This document shows positions 22,447 through 34,000 of a stretch of DNA of 64,000 bases, in pieces (position 1 is the stretch's first letter; each line of letters begins with the position of its first letter). The notes under the pieces were generated by a model. That model had not been told where the DNA came from. It saw only the letters and a list, made by a program, of their open reading frames with translations, and did no database searches. Location: contig PTFA01000490.1 in the NCBI GenBank assembly GCA_003342895.1, positions 30,492 to 94,491 on the forward strand. Direction: 5' to 3'. The DNA comes from Casuarius casuarius. Taxonomy: Eukaryota; Chordata; Aves; Casuariiformes; Casuariidae. Both the position numbers and the translations under genes were made by a program.

Positions 22447-25400
22447 TTACCGGGACCGTTTTCGGGGGGCATCAGTAAAGCCCAAACCTATGCCAGTGCT
22501 CGGGGCCTCCTCCAAAGTCTTGATTTTGTCCTTGCCACTGGTGTTCTCCGGCCAGGGGGACACTGCAGCGATGGGCTGGCAGCCAGCACCCACCATGCCT
22601 CCCTCCTCTGCCAGGGCTGGTAAAGAGGGGCTCGACCCACTCGAAGCCCCAGTAAGCGGCTGGGTCTCACACTGGTGACAGTGCTGCTCTGGCCTGGAGC
22701 CTGCCTGTGGCACCGCTGCCCGCTTCGTGCTGGGCTCCTGCTGTGGCCACTCCAGCACTCCATTGACGCTGCCCCAAGCTATGGCCATGAGTGCTAGCAG
22801 ACGGTGGGAGCTGAGCTGGATCCTCCCGGCAGTCTGGGGAGATCATGGCCAGGGCAGGAAGATCTCTAACTGCATCTCTAGCAGGACTTTTCCAGAGGGG
22901 CCCCAGGCAGGATGGCTTGGGCTCCTGGCCCTGATGTACCCAAGTATCTCCCGGGCATGCTGCTCACCGAGATGCTCTCCCGGCTCAGCCGGTCCCGGGA
23001 GATGGTGTATCGCTGACGCAGGGCATTCCTTTCTCTCCTTGTCTGCAACCGCTTCTTTTTCCTTTGTTTAAGCTGCTCCGGACAGCAAAGTGACACCTGA
23101 GCACGTCTCCGCCGAGAGTCCCCAGCCCTGCGAAGCCTTGCATCTCCCCACAGCTTCCTGGGGCAGCTCCGTTCACCAGCCTCCTCCATCCCACCCCCAT
23201 CCTGAAAGCAGCTGGCAACGGAGCAGCATCCTCCATGCTGCCTTGGCTGAGCTCCACCAGGCCCAGAGGGCACAAACACCCTGGGCTCAGCCCACCATGG
23301 CCCCCTGTGCCCAGGGATGGCTGGAGAGGTCTCGGCCACCCGCGGGCCCGTGCCGAGGACACTCACCTGCTCTGCCAGGCTGCGGAGGTGAGCAGGAGGG
23401 CCGTCGGACTCGGAGCTGTTGGAGCCACTGGTGCTGTGTGAGGGAGAGAAACCGCTTGCAGCTCCTGACGGGTCTCTAGCTAAGCCCTTGCCCTACTTCT
23501 CCCAGGAATTTCTGTGATTTTGAGATGCTCTTTGCCAAGTGACACTGGGGCAGACATAAGCTGGCAGCAAGAAAAATGGCCTGGGGCAACGGGGCACGCG
23601 CAGCTGGGGGTTTCCAAGTCTCAGCCAGGCCAAGCCACAGCTGCCCTGATCCAGTGCTGGGGTGATCCTGCTCCAAGAGGACACTGGACTGGAGAACCCT
23701 GGCAGTCCCATCCCACTGGTGCTGCTGAGGGATCTGGGGCTGCCTGCCTGGGGATGGCAGCGGGATGTACCTGGATTCGAGGTCCAAGAGGGAGACGCCA
23801 CTCCAGCTACCACCAGAGCCTGACTCGTACCCGAGCTTTTGATGAAGCTGCTGCTTCAGCAGCTCATCCAGCTCCAACAGGCACTGCTGGACCTGTGGGC
23901 AAGAGCAAGTGTCACTGGTGCTGCCAGCTCCTGTGGCCTGGGCACAGTTGGGCTATGGCTACAGAGGTGATGAGGCATGGCCGCCCAGCACCGGGCACTG
24001 TGGCTGGGTGCAGAGCTGTGAGCAGCACCCGTACAGCACTGGGACCCTGCCTCTGCCAGGAGCCAACCTGGGTACCTGGGCTGCCCTCGCCCGCCCCTGG
24101 GCACAGACCCACCTTGGCAGCATCAGGGTTGCAGAAGTCCAGCAGGGTGTCACAGATGTGGTGGCCCAGTGATTTGAGGTCCTCCACACTGAAGTGCGAG
24201 TGCCTCTCGCCTAGAGGGGAAAGATGGGACCAAAGCAAGCCATGGCTTCGCGATCTAAGCCCCAGCCTACGCCTGCCTGGTGCTGCCTTCCCCACCAGCT
24301 CTGGGGGGCCATGCATGGTCTGGCTCCCCATACCGGCCTGTCCCATCCAGCCACTACTCTGCATCCCAAAGCTCATCTCACCATGGCCCCCAGTGGTCAC
24401 CCTTCCCAGCCCAGGGGCCTCAGGGCCCAAATCCCATCCCTGAGCACACTGTGCCATCATGCCCAGCCCCCAGCTCCTCCTTGGCAGTGCCTCAAGATGC
24501 GCAGCTGTCTCCTTGGTGCTCTGGCAGCCCCTGGCACCCGCAGCACCCCGGGGCCCCCAGTGCAGCCTCTCACCCAGCGTGGAGCCCCCAAAGGCCGTCT
24601 CCATGGTGTAGCTGTTGGAGATGCCCATCCGCCACATGACGATCCTCCCGGTCCCCTCTTTGCTCTTCTGCACCTTAAATTTGCAGCTGCGGAAGGAAAA
24701 CTGGGGCCAGCCCCACGATCAGCATGGCAGAACAAGGGGTGAGGGGGGACACATCCTTCTCCCAAGCCCCGAGGGGACACCCCTGTGCCTCCACCCATGG
24801 GGCGAGGCAAGTTCTCCACCATGACTCTCCCTCTGATGGGAAGCATAACATGGTGGCCATGATCTGGTGCCCATGTCGCCATCCAGTGTCATGATGAAAC
24901 TCAGCAAGGAAGCCACTTCCCAGGACTACCAGCTGTGGGTCTCATCTGACCGGGAGCAGAGGACGGCTTCCCAAAGGGTTGTGTCCAGGCGGGCAGCCTC
25001 GGACAGCCCCAGGGAGCAGGACAGGAGAGGTGGCACCATATCTCCTGGTGCAGAGGAGAGATGTCCTCAAGGGCACCCACCTTGTCAGGGGCATTTTTGC
25101 TCAGCATCAGCGGGAAGATGCGTTCGTGCAGCCGCGTCATGGCACTGGCCCCGCTGCCGCTACAGCCATACATGAAGGCATTGTTCTTGCGGCTGTGCCC
25201 GTGGAAGTCGCAGTAGAGCAGGATCTCCCGCTCCGCCAGGACCCTGTGCACAACCAAATGGCAGCCCCCCTCTGCATCCCGCCAGGTGACCCCCCACTGG
25301 CTGCCCTATGCCCCAGCCTCACCTCTCCACCATGGCTCGAGTGTGCCAGACGCAGGGGAAGGAGTCCTTGAGCACCGTCCTGTAGGCCCTGTTGAGGTCC

Positions 25401-27761
25401 CTGCCTGCCAGGGAGCAGCGGGAGTTGCCCACAACCACGCCGTCGGGGTTCAGCATGGGCACCACCTTGAAGATGAAGAGCTGCCGAAGGAGCTGAGCCT
25501 CAGGGGCATCGCTCAGGATGAAGTCGAGGAAGCCCCTCATCACCCACGAGCCGCCACTCTCGCCGGGGTGCACGCGGGCGCTCAGCACCACCATCCTCTT
25601 GGCTGCAGCGCCTGCGGGGCTGCTGATGGTGAGCAAGTAGACAGTGTTGCCAGCCAGGCTGCGGCACAGCGCTCGCACCTTGCAGTACTGTGAGCGGACG
25701 GGGTCGCCCACCACCTCCTGCAGGTAACGCTGCAGGTCCGAGTAGGTGTAAGGGTAGGAGTGGGCAAAGTAGCAGGTATCGCCGTCATGGGGGAAGCGCA
25801 CGGTCCAGGTGAGGCAGTAGGCAGCCCGGCCTTCTTCAGAGCCACCCCGGTAGTAGCGGATATCATCCCCGGCTCTGTGCCAGCCGATGCCATGGCCCTG
25901 GGCATCCCGCTGTGAGTAGAGCAGCGGCTTCATGCCCTCGCCATAGAGGCTCTTGGGCTTTGCCAAGTTGGTGATGGTGAACCGGTAGACAGGGTCTTTC
26001 CTGGTGTTTTGCACGCGGAAGTAAAACCATTGGGTGTGCTTGCTGGTGTACAGGTCCGGCCGCAGGGTCAGCACGTACTCATGGGCACCCCTGCAATGCA
26101 GCAATAGGGACGCTCCGGCTCCCGCGCTGCGCCACACCGCCTCGCACGGATCCCCCCTGCCATCCTTGCGCCCTTACACTTTGACGGCCTTCTGGAGGTT
26201 GCCGCTCTCAAAGCGTGACTCAAAAAGGAGGGTGGTGTCGTGGGGACCTGCCAGGGTGGCTGCTGGCGAGGAGAGGGGGCCCTGAGCACCCCCGACCCGA
26301 GCCCGGGTGAAACACGAGTCTCCGATGGCTGCAGGGGAAAAGATGGGCTCAGCATGGCAGCACCCCAATGCTGGAGGCTTTCGGGAGACAAACCAGGTGC
26401 CTATGGGTGCTCTGCTCCCTGCCAGGCCCAAGCCGTGGCAGAGCCACAGCGTGGGCTGGCCTCGCTACCTGGGCTGATGTGGTAGACGACAGTGCCATGC
26501 TCCTCGCTGCTGGCCGGAGCCTGCTCGTGGCCCATGGGCTGGTAGAACGGCTCCGGCTGAGGGGGGACCCACTCTGAGAGGGGACAGGAGACAAGCGCAA
26601 GGGCCAGGGCCGCTTTGGCACCAAGGGCTCCGACGCAGGAGAAGGGGACGATGACGGGACCCGAGAGCCTCCTCACCGATGTGCTTGATCGCCTCCTCGA
26701 CGACTTCACACTCGACTGGCCAGCGGGGAGCGGGCAGGGGGCCTCGTGCCGACGGCAGGGCGAAGAGAGCCCGTGGCTCCCGCAGCAGCGGGGACCCACA
26801 GCCTGGGGGCCGCCCCAAGGGGAGCTGCTTGCTCTTGCGGAGGGCTGGCTTCAGCACCCGAGGGGCTGCAAGAGGACCAGGAGCAGCTTGGGGGGCCTCC
26901 AGGATGCCCCATGCTCCCGACTGAGGCTCCAGCGAGGATGGGGCAACCCAGGGCAGGAGGGGCTGATACTGGTTGCTCCCCATGGAGACTGCAATGAGGA
27001 TGCTCTGGGGTCCCCAGTTCAGAGCTGTCCCCAAGCCGATAGAGACCACCTTGTCCCATGCATTCCCCTCAGAGCCCCTGCCTGTCGCCTGGAAGGGGCA
27101 GCAGGAGCGGGGAGCTCCCCAGGCCCTGTCATGCCCGGGCATCACAGGGAGAGGAACGCCTGCCCCTCCATGAGGGTTCACTCACACATCGCTTCCTTCC
27201 CCAGGCCCCGTGGAGAGCTGCAGGCTGGCTTGGCACTGCCCAGGCTGGGTGCCTCAGCAGGCTGGCACTCGGCGCGCCCCTGCCCGTGCTCCTGGGGGGA
27301 GGCAGGGCTCTTCTGCTGGCCTGTCTTCTGGCCTTCGGGAGAGCATTGCTGCCACTGGGGTGCTACCGTGGCTCAATGGGCCTGGTGACCACCATAGGGT
27401 GGGACAGGGCCAGGCCATCTGGCCGCAGGGTTCAGGGGACAAAGGGGAAAGAGACAGCCCTGACCCCAAGCACCATGTCCCTCACATGGGGCCTGCCGTG
27501 CTCAGGGCTCACCTCCGAAGTAGCCGTAGTAGCGCAGGTGTCTGTGCATGAAGCTGTCATAGGGCTCAGGGATGGCCTGGGCAGGGCAGGGCCAGTCAGG
27601 CACCACTCCCAGCCTCCCTTTCCCAACAGGAGACCAGAGCAAGCCCTGACCCCCACCCCCCTCCACCCAGCTGCCAAACCCCCCCCACCCCAGGCTGGTC
27701 CAGCCCAACGTCCCTCCCCCAACCCCCTGACCTGGGCTGTGGGGTGCTCGCAGGGCTGCAT
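22447..27761 (-). CDS. AGBL2: Cytosolic carboxypeptidase 2 (ATP/GTP-binding protein-like 2)
   Basis: M14D metallocarboxypeptidase that trims C-terminal or side-chain residues of tubulin; in mammals located at centrioles and basal bodies and linked to cilia. Exons (minus): 27761-27732, 27576-27513, 26988-26677, 26573-26469, 26328-26178, 26090-25323, 25243-25081, 24700-24574, 24210-24113, 23892-23771, 23433-23367, 23096-22968, tentative 22833-22447. That is 840 residues, against about 900 in human. The N-terminal hallmark is [16 protein letters not shown]. Next come [17 protein letters not shown] and [15 protein letters not shown]. The catalytic domain shows Zn ligands in [12 protein letters not shown] and [11 protein letters not shown], the Arg motif AGRDLNRAY, and the catalytic Glu region [15 protein letters not shown] basic stretch follows ([13 protein letters not shown]). 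All phases agree, including the short second and third exons, whose starts rest on splice logic. The last exon's reading to TAA is a hypothesis: a GT donor also exists just before that stop. Assignment as AGBL2 rather than AGBL3 rests on MTCH2/FNBP4 synteny and sequence. Confidence 0.88.
23500..23740 (+). mobile_element. CR1-type LINE 3' fragment (copy 3), in an AGBL2 intron
   Basis: Core segments TCTCAGCCAGGCCAAGCCAC, AGCTGCCCTGATCCAGTGCT and GGGGTGATCCTGCTCCAAGA are the reverse complement of copy 1 over about 100 bases, including the CTGCCAGGG and CCCATCCCAC ends. It lies wholly within the intron between the exons at 23892-23771 and 23433-23367. No open frame. Confidence 0.65.
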
Positions 27762-27870
27762 GGCTGCTTGAGGCCAGGCCTCACCCTCTCCCCGTCCCTG
27801 CCGGCGCCAGGCCCCAGGACGCGGTCACTGAGCAACCAGCACGGCAACAGCAGCAGGGAGGTGGAGCAGG
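27762..27870 (-). promoter_or_regulatory. AGBL2 promoter/5' UTR with X-box-like motif
   Basis: Only about 180 bases separate the AGBL2 ATG from the FNBP4 polyadenylation signal. Within them, GTCACTGAGCAAC (27824-27836) matches the RFX X-box consensus GTNRCC(N0-3)RGYAAC with one mismatch, and a further half-site GGCAAC lies at 27843-27848. AGBL2 belongs to the ciliary gene set, where RFX control is established knowledge in general; that this site works is inference. Confidence 0.45.
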
Positions 27871-27945
27871 ATGGGATGGGGCGGTCCCAGAGGGCTTCTG
27901 TTATTCACCCCTTCAATCAAGACAGCAAGTCCCAAACTGCTACAA

Positions 27946-27951
27946 TTTATT
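27946..27951 (-). terminator. FNBP4 polyadenylation signal AATAAA
   Basis: Canonical hexamer on the minus strand, 64 bases beyond the FNBP4 stop codon (28015-28017). It implies a 3' UTR of only about 85 nt unless a weaker downstream signal inside AGBL2 is used. Confidence 0.7.
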
Positions 27952-28014
27952 GGACAACGGTCAAGTCGTAAAGGGCTCTAAACTGTACATCTGTAAAAAA
28001 TAGTGCCGCGCGCC

Positions 28015-31000
28015 TCATGTGCTTGAAGTGGTTTTCCTCCGCTTCAGCCGCGCTCGCCAGTCTTCCGGCAGTGCCTCAAAGTTGGCGTTCCTCTCTGCCA
28101 TGCCACTGCAGGGACAAAGTGGGGGGGTTAGCACCCAGGACGCGCAAGGCGACACTCGCTACTGCCTGCCACCCAGCCTCCCTCATCTACCCCACAGCCA
28201 GACACCCAAACACCCACTCCTCCCTCTGTACTGGGAACGAGGAAATGGCCCTGCTCAAGAGAAGCCCATGGAGGAGTTTCTCCCTCACAAAGCAGCCCCG
28301 TGGCAGGCAGGTAACTGTGGAAGGGGACAGGACCCTACTAGCATAAGTTTAGCAGGGTCTTTGTATGGTATCCTGCTACAAGCCACAATTTGTGATGTCC
28401 CCTGGGGCCTGAGGGATGGGGATCACCATCACCATCTGCCCCTCGCAGAGTGCAGGCTCCTCAGGGAAGAGGGGAGTTCCTGCAAAGACGTCTCAGCCAT
28501 TTCCAGCTGGGGCAGGCAGCAATTTTGTCACTGTTGAGTCGGGCAGTGTCAGAGCAGGAGCAAGAAGGGCTGCCGGCTCCAGAAGAGCCTCCCGAGTCCA
28601 CACGTGTCCATACCTCAGCAGCTGCTGCTGCTTCCACTCCTCAATGCGCCTCTGCGCGGTTGTCTCCCGGTCCTCCTCACTGGAGCTGGAGTTCTCCTCC
28701 TCGTCCAGCTCCCGCTGGATGCTCTGCCACTTCTTCACCAGAGATGGCATCTTCGTTTTGCCCTTCTTGCCCTGCGCCAGGAATTCAAGAGACCACAGTT
28801 AGGGTGGGTGAAAAGAGAAGGATCTTGGAGACTCTAGAGGGTGCTGAGCTATAGCTACTCCCAGCAGAAGCGTAGCCCTGCAAACTGGCAAGGGAACAGC
28901 GCAGAGCTGCCCCAGGATATCCCCTCCTCCTGCTGCCGCAGCTGCCAGGTGCAGGGAACAAGCCGCTGCTTCGAGGCAGAGCTACAGATCCCACAAGCAG
29001 CCAGGGAGTGAGGGAGCCACTTCAATCGAGCTCGCTCAGTCCTGGAGCCTTTCTCTGCTCTCTTGTGGGCCTGAGGCACACAGGCCAGCCAAAGGCAGCG
29101 GGACATGGCTCTGCAGAGCTCGGAGTCCCGTCAGGGAAAGCCATCCCAGGGAGGCTGCTCAAAGCAAGGCCCTGGAGGCAGGGACAAGACCCTAATGTCC
29201 TGATTTCCAACCCCAGAACAGCAGTGGTCCACCCACTCCAGCCTGCTCTCCCACGGCCAGGCACCAGAGCACAGCCCTACCTTGTCCTTCCGCCCCTTCC
29301 TTGGTTTCTCCGGTGGCAGCGCCTTGGGGGCAGGAGGTGGCGGAGGCTGTGGCGGAGGCGGGGGAGGTGGCTGCTCCGTGGCGCTGGCAGCAGGCAGGGC
29401 TCCTCGCGCAGGGGCTGGCTGCACGGTGGCAGCAGCAAGCCCGACGGGCATGGCGCACTCTGAATAGCTCATGACAGAAGGTGCAGTGGGCGCCGTCACT
29501 CCCAAGTAGCCAGACTGCAGGCCCAGTCCTGCGGGCTGAGGGCCTGTGTGCCCTGGAGCAATGCGGAGGTTGGCACGGCCTTGGATCTCGCCTTGCAGCC
29601 GCTGCCGTGGCCTCAGGGAGCCGAGGGGCACAGGTGAAGGCTGGTACTTGCTGGCAGTCATGAGGGGCTGGCTGTAGATGACAGGGCAGCTGCCGATGGT
29701 GGCTGTTCGCTGCATCAACCCCGGGCTCATCTCCGTGGCTTTCCTCTTCTGAGACTTGGTGGAGAGCAGAGGGGCAGGGCTAGATTCAATAGCACCCTGG
29801 AAGGGGGAGCAGCAATGGTGAGAGCTGGGTCAAGAGGCCCCAAGGCCTGGCCGAATGGGACTGAAACAGTGGTGGTGCCCAAGAAGGCCCTCTGAGCTGA
29901 GGGCTTTGCTGCTCTGCTACCCTAGCAGCTCCATCTTGTCCTCTACATGTCCCCTTCGCTGCCCCTTCTCCCCAGGCTCACACTCTCCCATCTCCCCATC
30001 TGCAAAGTGCTTTATGGGTCACAAGCTCTGTGATCAGGCACACGTGCCACGTGGGGCTGGGAAAGGAGCCCTGTCACAGCAGGGTCAGCGCAACACAGGG
30101 CTGCGCTCCTGGTTACGGGGAGACAATGGCCAAGCCCAGCCTTTCCCCAGGCATCAGAACTGCTGCTCACCTGGCCACTGCTGACAGCTGGGCGGAGGAG
30201 AGGCTTCAGGGGAGCATCTTCTTCCGTTCCCGGGGCGGGTGGCTCCTCACCCCCCTCGTCTTCCATCTCCACTTCCTGGATCTCTCCGTCTTCTCCAGGA
30301 GGCGGTGGTGGTGGTGGCGGTGGTGGGGGTGAATCTGGTGGAGGCGGAGGCGGCGGAGGCATTTCCAAAGGCAAAGGAGGTTGGAGTACCGGGACAGAGG
30401 ACTGAAGCAGAGTCCAAAATGGAGTGAGCGGCATGAGAGACGTAGCAGGAACTTGGCCTGAGAAGGATTCTTTACAAAGGGAGCCTGAAGAATACATATT
30501 GACACAGGCTTGAAAACCCACGCTACTGACCGCGCTGCCCACTGCTCCCCAGCCACCACTGCTGCCTTCGCTCAGGGCAGCTCTCCAGCACAGGCACTTG
30601 CTGCCTCCCTTCCAGAGCCCTGTGTGGGAATCGGGTTGCAGAGATCAGGCCACAGGCTCTCAGACCTCAATTTGAGCTGCTGCACCCCACCTTCCCAAGC
30701 ACAACTGGAACCCCAGGCGACTAAAACCGGTAAGGGCACTTCAGCCACCAGAGCAGCATTTGTCCCAGCTTCTCTAAAGCTACTGCTAGATGCCTGGGCA
30801 AGAGAGTCAAGTACCACTGTGTACTGCTCTAAGTTCCAGTGAGCTCAGCGGGGCCATGAAGTGCCACAGCAACCCAGCTGCGTGTCTGTGGGGAGCACAG
30901 CACAGCAAGGGACCTGCTTCTGGGCCAGGACACCCAAACCACAGCAGCAATCTGCTGACCGCTCTTGCTCCCACCCTTCGTAGCCCTCTGCCGTGCTGTA

Positions 31001-34000
31001 CCTGCGGAGCGCTCTGATGAGTCCCCGGTGTGCTCTCCTTTCTCTTTTGGAGGTGGTTTAGGAGGACGGTCGGCTTTTCTGTCGGTGGTCTGCTGTCCTT
31101 CCTCTTCGTCCTCCCCGTCGGGGAACTCCCACTGCGACTCTCCTGAGTGCTCGTTAACATAGAAATAGCGTCTATGCTCCCTAAATCACAAGAAAGAAAA
31201 CGAGGCTTTACATTCCCTTCTCCTTAAATGACACGTTGAGGCAGGCCTGCCCGCGACAGCGATGAGCTCTCGCAGGGAAGACCCTCTGCAGCAGGGCTGC
31301 CATTCACAAACGCAACAAACAACTTTGAGGACAGAGGCAGGAGAGGCCCGAGCCGGTTCGCTCAAAGCTATTTGCATTGCTGGCTCTGTGAATATAGCCC
31401 TGAGCCCCCCACTCTGAGAGAGAGGAGGGCTGAGAAAGCAGGCCAATGTGCAGCAGAGCAAGGTCTCACTAGCATTGGGACTTTCAGCCACTGCCTTGGC
31501 TTAAAGTCACCCTCCAGAACAGGTATTGGGGAACAGCCCAGTTTAGAGAAGTGGCTGCCCCCCTACCCTGTGGTGCGTGGAGGTCGCATTTATGATACTC
31601 TTGGTGTCAAACATACAGTGAATGCTAGAGAGAGGGAGCGGATCTGGGAGCTGAAAAACAAAAGAGCGAAGATTTCAAATAAGGAAAAATTAATCAAGAA
31701 AGCCAAATAGAAAAAGAAATGTTTGGGTCTGACCTGCTGGCAGGAGAGAGAAATCTTGTTCTTCATTCCGTCGATGAGTTGAAGTTTGTCCTTTGTCAGT
31801 GCTGTTGGTCAGAAGAGGTGATCCAGAGGTCCTGCAAAGTTCACAGAGCTCTCGCATGCGCGACCCCCCAGGCCCGCCCTCCACAGCGCTTTACACTCGC
31901 GAGAGTAAAAACCAGCTCTGTCCAATCAGTGAATCAGATCCGTCTCAAAACACTGAGCAATGACTTTGGATTCTCCAATTTGGTGGCTGGCCCAAACTCT
32001 GTAAGTGCCGGAAGTTTCTCTGCCTGCCCAGCACTGCTAATGGAAGCTGCTCTCAGTCTCCGAGAGGAATGGCGCCACGTCGTCAGGTGTTGATGTTCAC
32101 AAATCATGTCTGAGTTGTCAAAGATGAAAGGTGAGAAAGGTAGGAGAGCGCGTACCTGTCCCAGTGGCAGGACCAGCCTTTAGGGGTGGCGTTTATTTCG
32201 TATTGTTTTAGCTGTTCGGCTGCGTCTTGAAGTTTGCGTTTGAGGTAGTTTCCATTGAGAGCACCTTCTCGCCAGTCAGCAATGCGGGTCTGGAGGGCAA
32301 GAAGTAGGGGAAGCCATTGAGGCAGGGTGTCAGAGGCTTTTGGGACAGGACTTGTGGTCAAGGAGGGGTCCTTATAGCACGGGACCAAGGGGGCCAGAAG
32401 GAAGACACTGCTTCCAGGCAAAGTCACGCTCTCCCCTCCATGGAGCAAGGGCCTTGCAGAAGGCATGCACGTGGCACTCTACCGCCTGAAGCTACAAGGA
32501 TCATGTAGCACCAGCCCGCACTGCTTGGTGCTTGGGTGGCAGACAGTGTTTTGATCCCCTTCAAAACAGAAGGCCTTGTTACCTCTGTCTGCAACAGCAA
32601 CATGTGGAAGTTGGAGATGGATTGTCTGTTGATGCCCAGGAACTCCAATTTACTAATCAGAGTATTTGCCAGCTCTCCGATTTGAAACTGCCAAGGAGAA
32701 AAGGAAGAGTAAAGAGCTGCTCTCAGATAGCACACAAGGCTGCTGCACCCACTGCAGCCCTGTGGCTTAAGGTCACCCCAGGCAAACGGGAGTTAAGACT
32801 GCCTACAGCCCTGCAGCCAGCAGGCAGGAGGAAAGAGGACTAGGAAGCACAATCTTCAACTTCTACTTCCCCAGTCACCCCCTCCTTTAAGCCCCACTGC
32901 CTCCTGCACCCCCAGGGACGGGGTCTGTGCGGGGTGGCAGGACACAAGACCTTTTCTGACTCCAGTAGTTGGAGATGCCTGCAGAAGTGCTAGCAAATCC
33001 CATTCCTTTGCACCCACCTTTCCCCACACCCAGCCACAGCTTCTTGGCAGCCAAAGGAGATTATGGACTCAGTCCACTTTAGCACCCCAACCATGAAGTC
33101 ATAGCACAGCAATCACAAGGGCAGGAGATGTTAAATAAAATACTTTAACCATCTCCCAAAGGAAATGGGCCAGGCTATATTTTCAGACTTCTTAAAATCA
33201 CCACTTTCCGGAACAACTAGCTGGAAGTGCACAGGAGAGGCAACAACTCTGGATTTACTCCCAAGTAAAGGACAGTATCTATTTTAACATTTAGACTGGC
33301 CTATAGTGATTATGGTTACTCAAATCCAACATCCCTGTAGGAGTGAAAAATCCAAGTTAGGCATTGCACTGCAACATGACTGATTGAGGGGAATTGCATA
33401 AAAACAAATACAAGCCAGAAAACAATTAAAAGCAGAAACAGAGATGCCCACAAGCAGGAAGAAGATTCCTTTAAGGAGGGCTCTGAAAAAATTTCTTTTT
33501 TCTTTCTTTCTTCAAAAGAGACTCCAGAAGGCCCCAAAAGCCAGCAATGTAGCATCCATCCCCAGAGACAGGGATGAGCCAGATAGACGAGCAGTGCTAG
33601 AGAAGCCCGAGACAGCAAAATGAGTTCTCTGCATTAACATTGCTACAGAGAAGCTAGGAAAGATCCCGCACCATAGGGTTATTTCACAGCAGAGGATCCA
33701 GAGAATCTCCTACAAACAAACAAGCCAGCAGAAAAGATATTAGCCCAAACCAATACAGCAAATATAAATTAACAGGGCAGATGGACATTCATCCAACAGC
33801 CCTAAGGGAATCTTGCATGTGTTACAGCACAGCCCATCATATAGAAGACCTCTAGTACCAGAGGCTTTTAAAGGCTTTCAGAAGAAATCTGGGACACAGC
33901 AAGCATGATTCTTGCAGCTGGCAATTTTTTTTTTTTTTTTAAATTGAAAAAACAGAACAGACTTGTGTATACACTACACTTGGTGAGGCCTGCAGGTTAC

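Noticed and set aside
23514..24443. 309-codon plus-strand frame antisense to AGBL2
   Set aside because: Overlaps four confirmed AGBL2 exons and a CR1 fragment; composition is of a reverse-strand shadow.
22968..27761. Assignment as AGBL3
   Set aside because: AGBL2 and AGBL3 are close paralogues, but position between MTCH2 and FNBP4 and the N-terminal motif match AGBL2.
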